Assembly (NCBI GenBank): GCA_948099385.1
Contig: CANUEZ040000140.1
Coordinates: 434,001-498,000, forward strand
Length of the DNA: 64,000 bases
Direction: 5' to 3'
Source of the DNA: Fasciola hepatica
Taxonomy: Eukaryota; Platyhelminthes; Trematoda; Plagiorchiida; Fasciolidae
The notes beneath the pieces are model-generated. The model made no database searches, was not told where the DNA came from, and saw only the letters and a list, made by a program, of their open reading frames with translations. Position 1 is the first letter of the stretch; every line of letters starts with the position of its first letter. A program made the position numbers and the translations under genes. Shown here one piece after another: positions 1 through 11,569 of the stretch.

Positions 1-224
1 GTTTAGAAAAGACACAAGTGTGTCCAAGTTTGTCGTTCGAAAATTCGCCACTTATTCGTAATTCGATGCTGCTAACTTTCAGCGAAGCATTGTTAATCAT
101 ACTGCGCAGCTCGGTTGTTTACCAGAAGAAATTACTAGCAACGTCAAACCACTCACCACGAAGACAACGTAAATTTGAGTTACTGCGATGGATGCCCTTG
201 GGCGAGCGGACGAATTACGAAGAA

Positions 225-830
225 GAACACTTCCGAAGAGGGCTAGTTATTCTCCGGGCAACATGTGCGTAAAACTGCACTGATGGTCCTCGCAGATGAA
301 AATATTTATTGTGAAGTACTTTGCTGGTGTCGTTTATCACAAACGTAGCTAACTTGGTCATATCAAAGACAGACCAAGCGATATGAACAAAATGGTGCAC
401 GGATGAAAACTGACGATCGCGTAAAACGCTCATAGATATTCACACCCAAGATGAGATGGATTCACGTAAATGAACGCACTATTGCCAAACCACGCATGCG
501 CGCCATGAACTGTCGTATCGGAAATGTGTGCTAATTTCAGTAAGGGAGGACTTAGCTTGCGAAAATCAGGCGAAGAACCAGCCGCTCCGAATTTCGCTGT
601 TGTTCTCAGCTTGTTCACAAGTGTGCGCGCAACCAGATGCGCTCTCTCAGCCAATCAACAACTGATTGTTTGCTCCGTGGTCTTTTTGATTGTCAGGCTT
701 TCGAGAACAGGTGGGCCGAATTCCGATACCGAATGGAGTTGAGCACGCTTTCCTTGGTTTGCTTCAGTTGTCCACGCTCTCAAATGCCTCATGCGACATG
801 AAAGCGTGGCACATTAGTGGAGTCCACTTA
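225..830. repeat. Decayed dispersed repeat, also present at 30.4-31.1 kb
   Basis: Two blocks here match the 3-kb repeat further on. Bases about 225-440 resemble about 30880-31100 in the same orientation; a shared word is CTGATGGTCCT. Bases about 480-830 resemble about 30370-30720 in the opposite orientation; shared words include CAACCAGATGCGCTC and CGAGAACAGGTGGGCCGAAT. One block is therefore inverted relative to the other between the two loci. No open frame of credible length runs through it and no known transposase or RT motif is visible. I read it as an old interspersed repeat of unknown class; the match is by eye and looks about 75-80% identical. Confidence 0.55.
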
Positions 831-839
831 GTTGCTTGA

Positions 840-1530
840 ACATTTTCTAAATTTGAGGGCAAATTTAACGTGAGAATTGGTAAAAAATTTAACCTAATGA
901 ATCTATCTAAGTATTCCCACCTACGAAAAAGTTTATCAGGAAAGGCTTGATGGCAACCATTGCCGCAGCGAGTTGCTGCTTTTTGACTTGCATAGTGGAG
1001 TCTATGAATTAGGTGAGCTTATTTACGGCTTTACTACTGGAGTAATGGAAATCCATTTGAACTACTAGTAACTGTGGCAATCAGTCGTTTTTGTTTTTCA
1101 ATGATTTTTGCAGAAACAAGCCATCTGACTGTTTCATTGAAACGAAAATAAACGCGATTAATATTTGCGTGTCATATTGGTCACTTTGTCAACCACGTAA
1201 AAGTATCACCGTAGTTGAAGGGTACTTCATAGCCCAATTACACATCGGACACAATGAAGTATTTGATAAGTACACATGGGCAATGCGATTGCGGAATAAT
1301 GGGTTAAAAGCTTATACAACTGTCTGAAAAATCCATCGGAGTACATCTGGAGAACACAGATTTCCGAACAAGCGCATTTTCAGTGACTCCTAATAAAGTC
1401 AATACAACACAGTATGTGACAGAACGTATGAGAGTTACCCTCAACGAAACAGTGTCAGGGATCGGTGTTCACACTTATTGGAGAACAGGTTCATCCCGGG
1501 ACCAGGTGTAACCCATGATCAAAATAAATC
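840..1530. other. No recognised feature
   Basis: AT-rich sequence with only short open frames. The 78-codon frame at 1091-1327 has no family motif I recognise. I see no RNA gene, tandem array or transposon end here. Confidence 0.5.
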
Positions 1531-1940
1531 CATGAATGCATTCAGTCTAGCCTGACCCACTTACCGCCAAAAATCAGGTCCTAGAAAGTCCGAAAGCTTA
1601 TAGGTGGTGAATATGATAATCCGTTCACAACAAATCTCTGAACAAACATGTACCACAGTAAGTGTGAACACTGGCTATATTCTTCGTGCATTCTGTCGTA
1701 TATGTTGTGTTGAAGTGGCATGATTGGGAACCTCTGAAAACGAGGTCGTTCGTCAATCAGTGTTTACTCAAGTGTCACGCGGGATTTTACAGAAGATTGA
1801 AATAGGCAATAGATCCTCTGGTGTCAATTTATTTACAAAACTGGCCTTGGCGGAAACTCACCTTCATAATCTTTTTGGCTTCATCGATTATTCAGTCCTT
1901 CGCAAACTACACGAAACCCTTTTGATAATGAACTGAACAG
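1530..1940. repeat. Dispersed repeat, inverted relative to about 29650-29990
   Basis: The stretch shares a run of words with the reverse complement of 29650-29990, including the equivalents of CCGAAAGCT, ATATGA(T/C)AATCCGTTCA and CATGTACCAC. Further in, a short peptide-level similarity (a W-E-(P/S)-L-K-T core) is seen between + frames here and the - frame at 29660-29860. This suggests both are relics of one mobile element, perhaps once coding. I cannot name the family. Confidence 0.45.
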
Positions 1941-2640
1941 CTGTGCTTCGCTCCGGCGTCAAGCTCTCCATCAGAGAGATACTGTGATCAACCATATTGG
2001 GGACTTAGAATGGGACTGCGTGACATGCTCCAGCTTGTTCGGCCAGTTTGTGTTAATCAAGGCAAACAGATTTACTGGATATATCTGATCGACGGGGTAC
2101 AATTCAGTGAATCAGAAAAGTAATACACTGATGAGATTTACCGAAGGAGCAAAATCTGTGGGTGAGTTTCCATCGAATTCGGATAGATCTGTGCACAATG
2201 TGTTCAACATCAAGTTAGACACATTTCTGCTAGGAGTAGAGGTTTTATCAACATTCACTGGATAACCTTTTTTCTAATTAATTATTTCCTATTCTCTCAA
2301 TTTTTCCTAGAATATCACAACGATTGACTAAATAATAAAATTCTGTAGAACTCAATATCATTTGCGTTAGCTCTGCGGCGATCCGCTGACGACTGAAGTT
2401 GTGTGAAATTAGGAACAATGATAAGTCAACTTTAATCTCACCAGACCGAAATTTGTTATTTGTATTATACAGCTTATTTTTGAAACCGCAAAATAAACCT
2501 ACATTGTGAGTGGTTTCGATATCTGAGAATGGAAAACTAGTTCCAGTAGAACCGTTTCATTTTTCTGAATTTTTACCTTGTTTCTGACGAACAGAACAGG
2601 CAAAACTGAGCTAACATCTATCGAGTATACTGTGTTTTTT
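1940..2640. other. No recognised feature
   Basis: AT-rich stretch without long open frames, tandem repeats or recognisable RNA genes. It lies just upstream of the broken non-LTR element and could contain its 5' untranslated remains, but nothing in the sequence shows this. Confidence 0.45.
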
Positions 2641-2659
2641 CAATGCAGTTCTAACATGC

Positions 2660-5170
2660 GGAAGGATAAGATTATTGCTCAACTGGCCAATCTCGTTTGT
2701 GGGAGCAATTGTAGTACTAGCAGGTGGTTTTATTGCACAAGCTGGCAAACTTAGCGAATCAGAAGCCTGTTTAAATGGGTTCTATGCCTCATCCACTCAC
2801 CGTACAGATAACGGGGATAGGTTTCGGCAGTTTTGTGTGGATAATCGGTTATTCCTCTCTAACTTATACTTCAGACACAGCTCGTGTAGCACAGCGACAT
2901 GGCGCTCTAAATCTACAGGTGTTCTAAGCCAGATTGATCATTTCGCAGTAAGCTACCGGTGGCGCAGTTGTGTTCAGAACTGTAGATCTTACTGGTCCAT
3001 ATACGTAGAGTCGGGTCATGTGTTTTTCGAATGCAATTATCGCTCCAGATCTGTGGTCATCGATGCAAACCGCAAACCCGGTTATTTATACAACATTTAT
3101 GTGATCCAGAAGTTCGCATCACTTGCGAACAGAAGTTAGAAAATGAGCTAGAATCTACGACGAACAGTAGTGTAGATGTGCATCAGGCCCATATCCAGCA
3201 AGCGATGCACGTGGTAGCAGGTTTCACCTGTGGTTCTAGATCCGATGTTCATCAAAGACACTGGATCTGCCGAGAGTCACTGGGTATAACGGATCAAAAA
3301 TTTCAGCTTTCAAACTGTAAGGAGATGAATAAGATACGGAGAAATCTACAAAGGCAAGTTACGAAAAGCCTTAAGAATGATCGAGAAAACTGGTGGAAGT
3401 AGCAGCTGCTTCGAGCAACAGTCAGAGACAGTTCCAACTTTTTCGTGACACCGGTGGGAGGCAAACCCCTTTTAGTGAAACGATATGCGATGAAAAATGG
3501 AGAGCCCATTCACGGTAAAGAGAAAAGACTCGACCGCTGGGCCGAATACTTCAAAAAGCAGTTAAGCTGGCCAAGCGCTAAATTAGCTAGTCTGACTTCA
3601 ACAACGGCGATTCCTTGCGGAGTTTCACTTGAACCCTCACCGGAAGTGAAATTGGAGTCATGCATCTGATTACTAAAGCTGGGGGTAGAGGCGGGTCCCG
3701 ACGGAACTCCTCCAGTTACTTTCACAATGGGTGATTGTGCGTTGCTAAAATCACTCAGCACCTTTCTCCGTGACATTTGGAAAGAGGAGCGTATTGCCTT
3801 ATTACGGAGGGAGTCATTGATGGTACCCATCTTCAAGAAGGGAATGGGCAATGGCCATAGTAACCCTCGTGGGACGAGCTTAATTCAGATGGCCGCCTAG
3901 TTATTGGCCTTGATTGTGTTGAGTTATCTTAAACCGGCTTGCGAGAAGAACACCCGCGAAAAGCAGGAAGGATTCAGCCCGGGTCGAGGATGCACGGACC
4001 AAATTTTTACTCTTCGCCAACTATTGAAACGTGCCACACGCACCGTCGACCAACAATAATGGTTTTCCTCGACTTGAAAGGCGCCTTCACTTCAGCTGAT
4101 AGAAAGGCTCTTTTCAGTGCCCTCCATTGAAATGGTATGCCGCAGAATTTCGTGACTCTACTAAGATCATAGTATTCTCATACTTCTGCACGCGTAAGGG
4201 TTTACGGTGAACTATCCGGTCGTTCGAAACATCCAGTGGTGTTCGAAAGGTATGTCCTATGTCTCCATTTCCGTTCAGCTCTGTCATGGAAGAGATAATG
4301 GAGAATGCGTTGCAAAGTATACAGGGTGTGGACGCTGAACTAGGACTCAGTGAAAAGCTGTGACCTAGATTGTGCCGACGACCTTGTTTGCTTGTTCGAA
4401 TCCACTGAACATTCTCAACGTGCACTAGATAGAATCACAAGGGCTCTAGCTCCACTGGGCACGTGCTTCACACCTTCAAAGTGCAAAGTGATGTTGCAAG
4501 ACTGGACGTCAACGATTTCGAGTTTGATGCTCGACAGGGAAATGTAGAAAATGGTCGACAGTTTTACTTATCTCGGCAGCAACTGATGATGGATGGGAGC
4601 ACGGTAATAGAGGTGAGCAAGAGCATATCTAAGGCTTGACCGGCGAACGCTGAACTGAAGCACTTATGGCGATGATCTGATATTTCACTGAAGTCGAAAG
4701 GTCGTTTGTACTGTGCTGCAGTGCGTTCAGTTTTTTGTATGGTTGCGAGACTTGGAGTCTGCGTGCAGAGGATGTTGGTTGCCTTGAGGCTTTTGACCAC
4801 GGATGTTTGGGTATTAGATGATGAACTGACCGAGTAAGCAATAATGAGATCAGAAGTCGGTTACTGGGTATCAGTTCAAAGAATATTCCATCACAGCTTA
4901 TTCAAATTATTAGGCTTCGTTGGTTGGGTCACGTGGTACGAATGGCGAACTCACGTCCACCGTACCGTGCCCTATTCTCCATTCCTCCTCGAGAGTGGAA
5001 GAAACCACGTAGAGGTCAGCAGATGACTTGGCAAAGAGCAATGAGAAAACGTACAGCAAACATAAAAAAAGGTTGATGCCTCACTTCTTCGTGGTTGAAG
5101 TTTAAAAGATCCGCCAAACAGTTGGCTGGAGACATTAAAGAATAGGGCAACGAACAGTGAACAGTGGCCA
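2660..5170 (+). pseudogene. Broken non-LTR retrotransposon (endonuclease + reverse transcriptase), probably RTE-like
   Basis: Pieces of one long polyprotein are spread over three frames, broken by frameshifts and stops. At 2780-3050 is the end of an APE-type endonuclease: an FRQFCVDNRLFLSN segment, then SQIDHFAVSYRWR and a S-G-H step that fits the catalytic SDH region with the D replaced. Reverse transcriptase remains follow: FSPGRGCTDQIFTLRQLL near 3980, MVFLDLKGAF near 4060-4090 (palm motif A), and a CADDLVCL-type motif C at about 4370-4390. The C-terminal region follows: ACETWSLR near 4745, CLEAFDHGCLG near 4780, and RLRWLGHVVRMA near 4915. This order is typical of RTE/RTE-like elements of flukes. 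It cannot encode an active protein. The clade is inferred from remembered motif style, not from a search. Confidence 0.8.
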
Positions 5171-5199
5171 TCCTGTTGTCAGTTTATTTCTGTCGAATC

Positions 5200-6400
5200 A
5201 GAATGATCGATCAATGCGTGCTTACACAGTTAGACTGTGTATTCCATGTGTTGTCTACTCGGGCGTTGTTTCATTTTTTCTACTCCTGCAGGTCCATTTT
5301 GCTGTCCATCTTTTTTATTAATTCTTACTATTTTTAAGTGCAAAATGATGAGGAGGGGCTTAGTCACTGGGGCTTGCCCTACTGTTTACCACTGTAAGTT
5401 GATGATGATGATGATGATATTGTCCAACTGCTCAATAGTCAACCCAAGGTGAGTGTAAGCGTTACTGGAGAAAATGTGTGGTTTATTTCGGCCTCATGAC
5501 TTGGATTTCAAGGTGGTATGAGTGCTACTCGTCACAGAATTCATTTTGTTTTCGCCAGGCCAAAGAAATATTTACTGGAAGCCAAGCTATTCCACTACTT
5601 CAAAGATGAGAGTTGGGAGCTCGTCGAGAAATTTTTCCTGTGAAAAACATTTTCCCTATTCTTCTTGTAAATGACAGCATGTTTTTCTCGTCTTTCGTGT
5701 GCAAGTCAAAGTAGTAGAAAATGCGGAGTTCAAAGGCGAACATATCCAAACTGGATGATGATGTAAGCTGCACTGGGAGAAAAATAATATTCAGTGCAAT
5801 AAGAGTTCATTTCGGGAGATTTTACAACAAATTTCCGTAAGACCTTGCAATCAGCTTAGAGTAAGACTATTTACTTATGCCCACGGTAAATAAGTAACAC
5901 AAGAACATCAGAGGTGGCTAGTTGTAGCAACTGTGGAAACAACCGGATAGCGTCGCAATTCGTTGTGACAATCGAGTTCCTCTCAACGAATTGTGACAAG
6001 AATTAAGGGGTCACAATAAGACCGCTGTAAAACTAAAATTTCTGAAGAATCTAATTTTGGTGAAATTAGGGTCGCGAAAAGCACCACGCTGGTTGACAAG
6101 GGCTCAATATATTCAAGACCAAACATGAACAAAGTGGAACTCGCCATTGTTGCCTAGAGTAAACCTGTGAACTTCTCCCAGGTCACATAATTCACCTCGT
6201 ACTAACCTTGTACACTAAACTGATCAGCGATATAGTCTCTGTGAGATTTAAAAGATGACTGAATGAAGTCTTCAATGTGATGTTACGTGAAAGGCCACAG
6301 ATTTTATAAAATATACCCTATAAGATGTCCTACAACATGATAACAACTGACGACCGATATAGTGCTATAGCAAATATACCGATGTAAGCTATTCTCATAG
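5200..6400. other. No gene; short GAT microsatellite
   Basis: Downstream of the broken LINE there is a short GAT repeat at about 5401-5418, which may be the tail of that element. RTE-type elements often end in short simple repeats. The rest is AT-rich DNA with no open frame or RNA gene that I recognise, ending in a C9 run near 6407-6415. Confidence 0.45.
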
Positions 6401-6534
6401 AAAGTCCCCCCCCCGTTGGGACATTTCACAAACACGGAAGATTCTGTTAAAACCCAGGTGGTAAACTACCATGGAAAAATAACGATATCGAACCATACAG
6501 AAGCAATCTGGATAATTATGATGGATAAATATAA

Positions 6535-6638
<104 letters not shown>

Positions 6639-6899
6639 TCGGTAGTAGGTAGGATGTAAAATAATAAACAAAAATTCCCTAGGAAACCTCGAACGAGTTG
6701 GACGTTGATGCCCCAAATGAAACTTATTGGACTCTGTATTTCTCCACAAAAGTATCAGCGCGTCAGCATAAAGCAGTCTGATAGTGCAGTTACGAATGAC
6801 AAGAAAAGAGTAATTACCACAAAATGAATAGTTGCTTTCGAATGGCGCATTGAGCATTAAACAGTATCTTTTCGACTTCAAGACATTTGAAAGGTATCC

Positions 6900-6906
<7 letters not shown>

Positions 6907-6948
<42 letters not shown>
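6907..6948. repeat. (TA)n microsatellite
   Basis: A pure TA run directly followed by a 50-bp segment (6944-6993) that is the inverted repeat of 7138-7187. Confidence 0.95.
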
Positions 6949-6950
<2 letters not shown>

Positions 6951-7187
6951 CACTAGAATCTAATTTGAATCGTCTGGAGTGTGAATGGATAATATTCATT
7001 GAACGGTAACATACTACTTACTATCAATATGAGCGCTTGCACATGCAGCCTCGTTGTTCATTGGGTTAGAAGTGACCCAGACACGAATAACTATGAGAAA
7101 TCACAGTTGTGATTCATTTATGGGCTCTTCAATGAAGAGTATCCATTCACACTCCAGACGATTCAAGTTAGATTCTAGTGAACATAT
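6944..7187. repeat. Foldback: about 49-bp inverted repeat arms 6944-6993 and 7138-7187
   Basis: The first arm reads TATGTTCACTAGAATCTAA onwards. The second arm is its reverse complement with about one mismatch. The spacer is about 145 bp. The second arm is part of the SINE-like unit that carries the hammerhead ribozyme; the first looks like a truncated, inverted piece of the same unit joined to a TA run. Confidence 0.85.
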
Positions 7188-7320
7188 AAGATCGGAGTGT
7201 ACAAGTATGAAGACGAGTGGGCAGAGGAGTACCGGGTACGTAAACCTGATGAGCGGCAACAACCGCGAAACCGGTCGTGTGCTTCCGGGGAAATTTCGTC
7301 CACACGTTAACATACTACTT
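7040..7320 (+). mobile_element. SINE-like unit carrying a hammerhead ribozyme
   Basis: The unit starts with a tRNA-like A-box candidate (GTTCATTGGGTTAGAAG, about 7053-7069). It contains one arm of the foldback and the ribozyme, and it runs into a TA microsatellite. A TAACATACTACTTACTAT word sits at both sides (about 7007-7024 and 7308-7325), so the piece is flanked by direct repeats. I see no convincing B box. Short repeats with hammerhead motifs are known in schistosomes (the Sm-alpha family), and hammerheads also occur in Penelope-like elements. Which type this belongs to is not decided by the sequence. Confidence 0.55.
7232..7288 (+). ncRNA. Hammerhead ribozyme, type I, self-complementary helix III
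   Basis: All core elements are present in order. Helix I 5' strand is CCGG (7232-7235), internal loop GTAC, then GTAAAC (7240-7245). The conserved CTGATGA is 7246-7252. Helix II is GCGG/CCGC (7253-7256 with 7263-7266) closed by loop CAACAA. The conserved GAAA is 7267-7270. Helix III is AC/GT closed only by CG (7270-7275), and the cleavage nucleotide C is 7276. Helix I 3' strand is GTGTGC (7277-7282; one A-G mismatch, one G-U wobble), then TT, then CCGG (7285-7288). The helix III segment ACCGGT is palindromic, so two transcripts could pair as a dimeric ribozyme, as known for newt satellite and Penelope-type hammerheads. Self-cleavage is predicted after 7276. I judged this from the motif alone, but a chance match to every core position is unlikely. 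Confidence 0.88.
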
Positions 7321-7323
7321 ACT

Positions 7324-7348
7324 ATATATATATATATATATATATATA
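7324..7348. repeat. (TA)n microsatellite
   Basis: A short pure TA run that ends the SINE-like unit. Confidence 0.95.
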
Positions 7349-7397
7349 TCACACGAAAAAAATATGACAGGATTGCAATCGCTGAAAACAGCTTGAT

Positions 7398-8388
7398 TCT
7401 TGCACACGTCATATCACACATTGCTAATCTGCCGCTGAATATTAACGATAGACAGTGATCAATGACGGGAACACCATCCTTCTTGAAGAGCTCTATCAGT
7501 GGAATTCATAGTAAGCTCAATTGGTTATATGACACATGAATTCAATCTACTTCTCACCAATGACATCATTTGGTAAAACAATTTGAATAAGGCTTTACCG
7601 AATCAATTGTATTACGACTATGCTATTCGGTTGATTCGCTCAAGCACACAAAAGGAACCACACAATTTTGATCATATATTCACAAGTATTGGGACTTAAG
7701 AATGTTGACATATGTTGGAAGAGTGGATCATGAGCTTTTGAATCGTTCTGCTTACCTGATGACGGTAGTTATCCCAACCACGAGAACCGGCCACAAGCAC
7801 AGCCCAATGCTTTCCCCCACCGCCTTCCAAACCCAAGGCAATGCTGCTCAACAAGCTGAATATCAGCAAACAGAAGTGCATATTATACGAAGTTTATCGC
7901 TGTTCCCAAATTTCGAAGTCAGGCGTCCATATATATACGATCTTTATGAGACCACTGAGTTCAACGGTCATATTATACTCTGATTAGCTGGGATTGAGGA
8001 TTACACAATGATTCAGTCCCATTTGAATTTGCAGATTGACCTTTGATTAGTGCATTCAATAACACAGGTCGTGCTATTCGAATTGTCAATTTTCCGACTT
8101 TGAAGTTCCGTTTATTTTTTTATCATGAATGTAATGCAATCGGTACTTTAGAGATGAACTTCGCTTGGGTTGGTATTCAGTGGAAATCGTTTCGATATTT
8201 TGCGCAAGTGCAGGTCTGATTTTTGGATGGGAGACATTTCGTTGATATCTCATTGTGAAATCTCTGCTTCTATAATCCTGATTCTGATCTTTTTCTGTTA
8301 TCCTTACTAAAGCGTAGCTAGATGTGAATAGTTAAAACGAAGGTAGTAGTTTGTTGTAAGAATTGAACATCTTGTGTGCGGAACAATA
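7398..8388 (-). repeat. Inverted partial duplicate of legumain promoter, exon 1 and start of intron 1
   Basis: About 990 bp are the reverse complement of 13315-14304 with very few differences; the exon-1 translation is identical over all 42 codons. The copy begins in what is intron 1 of the intact gene and ends upstream of its promoter, at a GCGGAACAATA word. It therefore carries TATA box, leader, exon 1, splice donor and about 355 bp of intron, but no further exons. It stands head to head with the intact gene, about 4.9 kb away. Confidence 0.95.
7756..7881 (-). pseudogene. Orphan legumain exon 1 (signal peptide and start of the protease domain)
   Basis: This 126-bp piece encodes the same 42 residues as exon 1 of the intact gene: start [17 protein letters not shown], a Gly run, then [19 protein letters not shown]. 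The ATG is at 7881-7879, and the donor GTAAGC follows the last CAG. Its TATA run is conserved at the same distance. No exon 2 follows on this strand, so it cannot make a protease. A transcript from its promoter would run away from the intact gene towards the hammerhead unit. The near identity points to a recent duplication or to ongoing gene conversion. Confidence 0.9.
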
Positions 8389-8389
8389 G

Positions 8390-9570
8390 AATAATAAGTG
8401 CCGAGGTGTGACTTTGTTTCCCAACTTTTAAACTCAATCGGAAATTGGTGAGAATATTGTTACCTGAGAATACGACCTTAGCCAATTTTGGACGCGGTAA
8501 GTAATGCATCATCATACTGACTCCTTTTGTAATTACCGACTTTGTTCTTATGAACGCACGACAAAGGTGATAGAACGTTCATAACCAAATAAAACATTGT
8601 GTCCAGTAATTATTCAATACACTTCTGTTCAGTCAAACTGATTGATTGTCTTGTGACTAGCCGCTGTGGCTGTAACGTAACCCAGTTCTTCGAATTTCAA
8701 TCTTCAAAGTACATATAACAAAGTCATACCATTGTGTGTGCAAACCACCATATTCCGCAGTAGCGAGTTACCCATTCTAAGCGTAATCAATTACGTAAAG
8801 AAGCTCATTTTAGCTCGACTGAGCCAAACAATCTATGATGACATTAACAACAGCCGTCGATAAGAACACAGAAAACAGGTGAGAAACGGGGCTGGTATCA
8901 CTCTAAAAGAATAATAACTCACAGGGATTTTACTGCAGTTCCAAGCATTTGACTCGCGGCTTATTTCATTTCATTTAATTCAATTCAATTTACATAAAAA
9001 CCAGATTGTAACGGAATCATAGTTAACAAACAAACGAGCTATTTCCATGCTTACTTTGAGTATTGCGTAATCATAGAAATTGCACAGCCATTACGTACAG
9101 AAAAGTAGCTTACGATTCAAAGTTACCACGACAAAAGGCAACTTAGTAATATTGGTAGAAACTAAGACAGTTAATTTTGTCTAAGTTCACCATCGATATT
9201 TGCAGGTTTACTTAAGAATTCTCTGGCTTGTAGTTCAGGATGACAGACGGGAGATGAACACCGAGGCAATGTGCACACAAGGACAAAACGTCTGGCTAGG
9301 TGACGGGCTAAAGACATTGCTTTCTGGAGCATAACTTAGTAGGTCGGAATTTTCAAGTCGTTGAAAATGAAGGCAACGTGTTTAGACAAACAAAGATAAG
9401 GATCAATCTAATCAGCTGAGTGTCTCATTTTTGGTTGATGGCCAATGGGTGCGTTTCGTACATTACTGTTTGAGCAGGATTCCAAAATTTTCACAAAAAT
9501 GAAGCCTTTGGGGGAAGAAAAAATAACATATAAGCATTTATCAGAATATTTAACTGATTACTTTAGTTTT
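8390..9570. other. No gene recognised; short pentamer-like repeat
   Basis: This spacer lies between the orphan exon-1 copy and the LINE. It holds a short TTCAT/TTCAA-type simple repeat at about 8965-8992 and otherwise AT-rich DNA. I see no splice-bounded coding exon or RNA gene. Confidence 0.45.
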
Positions 9571-9572
9571 TT

Positions 9573-11560
9573 ATGCCGTTACAAACTATAAGGGATGACC
9601 TGGTAAGTTCTCCTGACCCTCTTTTGAAGAAGCTCCCCCGAGGCGAGGAATGGATACACAAATCGAGCTGGCATTATGCAATGAAAAAGCGATCCATACT
9701 CATCAAGATAGCAGTGCGACGTCATAATAATCTATATGTAGGCACAGTGCTGGGTAACAAGAACCTCCGTGGGATGCGGAAGACCCTGAAATAATTGAGC
9801 TTTGGCAGACCTAAGCTGAAACTAAACGTCGAAAAGCTGAATTACTTGTTCGCCGTTAACTCCGACACATCCTCACTCCCCCCCCTCCCCCGTATCTTGA
9901 TTTCCATGAACCCAGCCCCGTGACACTTGGCTCTGTCCTTAGTGTTCTACAACAAGTCAAGTACCACAAGTCTGGTAGCCTTGACTTCCTATCACTAATA
10001 TAACTAAAATACTGCTTTTTGAACTCATCTCGTTTGAGTCGCCTAATTAATCGGTATACTGATTCTGAAGTGAATCCCGATTGTTGGAGGTCTGTATGCA
10101 TCACAACTGTACCTAATAAAGGATCCAACCGATCTAGTCCTACAGTTTTCTCATTTGCTCTACTGAAATTACTTGAGAATATGCTCCTCCACAGCATATT
10201 TCCCTAGTTCATTCTTCTGATCCTATAAAATTTACCTGCCAACCCTCACTAGCAATCCTTGATGCCACTGGGAACATTATTAGTTCTGTTTGCTCCTACT
10301 CTTGATCACAGAGGTTGTACTGTCAGAGTAATTTTTTATTGACTTTAAGGATGCAGTTGGTTCTGTTCACCGCGGTACTCTGTTCAACATTCTACATTAT
10401 AATGGGTTTAGCGGTCAAAATTTGAGCATCTTTTGTGACTATTTTTCCAATCGCACACAATTTTCTTCTTGTGGTAACCAAAACTGGTCTTCTCTTTAAG
10501 TTAACCCTTGAGTGTTTTAAGGTTCCATTCTATTTCCTAAGTAAGCTTCCCAGTTTATTTAATTCTATTGGCCGAAAATGCGTCAGTGATGTTATACTTA
10601 GAATTCGCTGTAACGAAAAAAAAATCGAATTGTTTTTCAAAATAGTCTGCATGAACTTGGCCGCTGGTTCACTTCCCATTTTTCTTTGCTTAGCGCCAAA
10701 AAATGCGTTGACATTCCTTTTAGTCTTCATCGTGAATCACTCTACTAAACTGTTTTTAATAATCTCTCACATCGCTCCTCTGACGACCATTTCCCCCTAA
10801 CGATTTCTTCGTCGGCTACCAGGGAGTTTCTCTAATTCACAACCACAGCTGGGCTAGTCACGTGGGAACAGTCTTCAATGAAATCAAAAAGCTTGGACAA
10901 AGAAAACAGAGTACCTTGCATTCTTGTATTTCATTTCCTAACCTTTCGCATCCTTCCTCATTGGATTCACTATCCCCGTAATTTCTGCTGGTTTAAAAAT
11001 GGTTTTGTTCTTATCACCAAATATCTGAAATTGCTTTCCCGTTGAAGTAATATTAACAGAGATATTCCCATACACTCCATCTTTGGCAAGCATTTAGATG
11101 CCTGTGACAAATTCACATAGTTCACTCTCCGACCTCAATCACTGCCTTCACTCCACACAATCTGGAGCCATTCCTTTCCCTTCCACTTGCTCGAAAATCG
11201 AAGTATTTGTGGTTGAAAAGGCAGACGTGGTGTGACTGCAAACGCGTGTACTTGAAAAGTGAACGATCAAACCAGCACACAAACGGAACGGATTCGGGTA
11301 TGCGTACGTCAGTAGAATCCGCCGACTGCGGACGGACACGAGCACGAACCAAACGAGAGTGTACGGTATAGCAAGGGTGGGAAAATTTCTAATAATTGAA
11401 ACGTTCGGATCGAGGCTGCCACGTATGGCGTAAAAATCAGTACTCGCTCTACAAATTCATACTCGCTTGTCTACAAATAGAATTAACCTATTCTCTTACT
11501 TTGTCCGCTTACTCGTGGACAGTAACCAGATAAACAAAGATCATGTTTTTGACCTTTCAC
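9573..11560 (+). pseudogene. Broken non-LTR retrotransposon (reverse transcriptase region)
   Basis: Fragments of a LINE polyprotein appear in order across shifting frames. 9573-9793 gives a basic linker region (DDLVSSPDPLLKKLPRGEEW, then KNLRGMRKTLK). 9830-9920 gives KLNVEKLNYLF-type text. 10019-10207 gives the RT finger region (NPDCWRSVCITTVPNKGSN, LLKLLENMLLHSIFP). 10330-10450 gives a motif-A remnant (IDFKDAVGSVHRGTLFNILH). About 10840-10900 gives the thumb-like text SWASHVGTVFNEIKKLGQ. Weak C-terminal similarity continues to about 11560. Stops and frameshifts are many. A related fragment is at 55669-55864. A C-rich run (9878-9894) lies inside it. The family looks Jockey/CR1-like. Confidence 0.7.
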
Positions 11561-11569
11561 GTTAATCTA

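Noticed and set aside
7750..7785. Second CTGATGA word, possible hammerhead core
   Set aside because: No helix II and no GAAA with a partner cleavage site follow. It is the complement of the exon 1 end TCATCAG.
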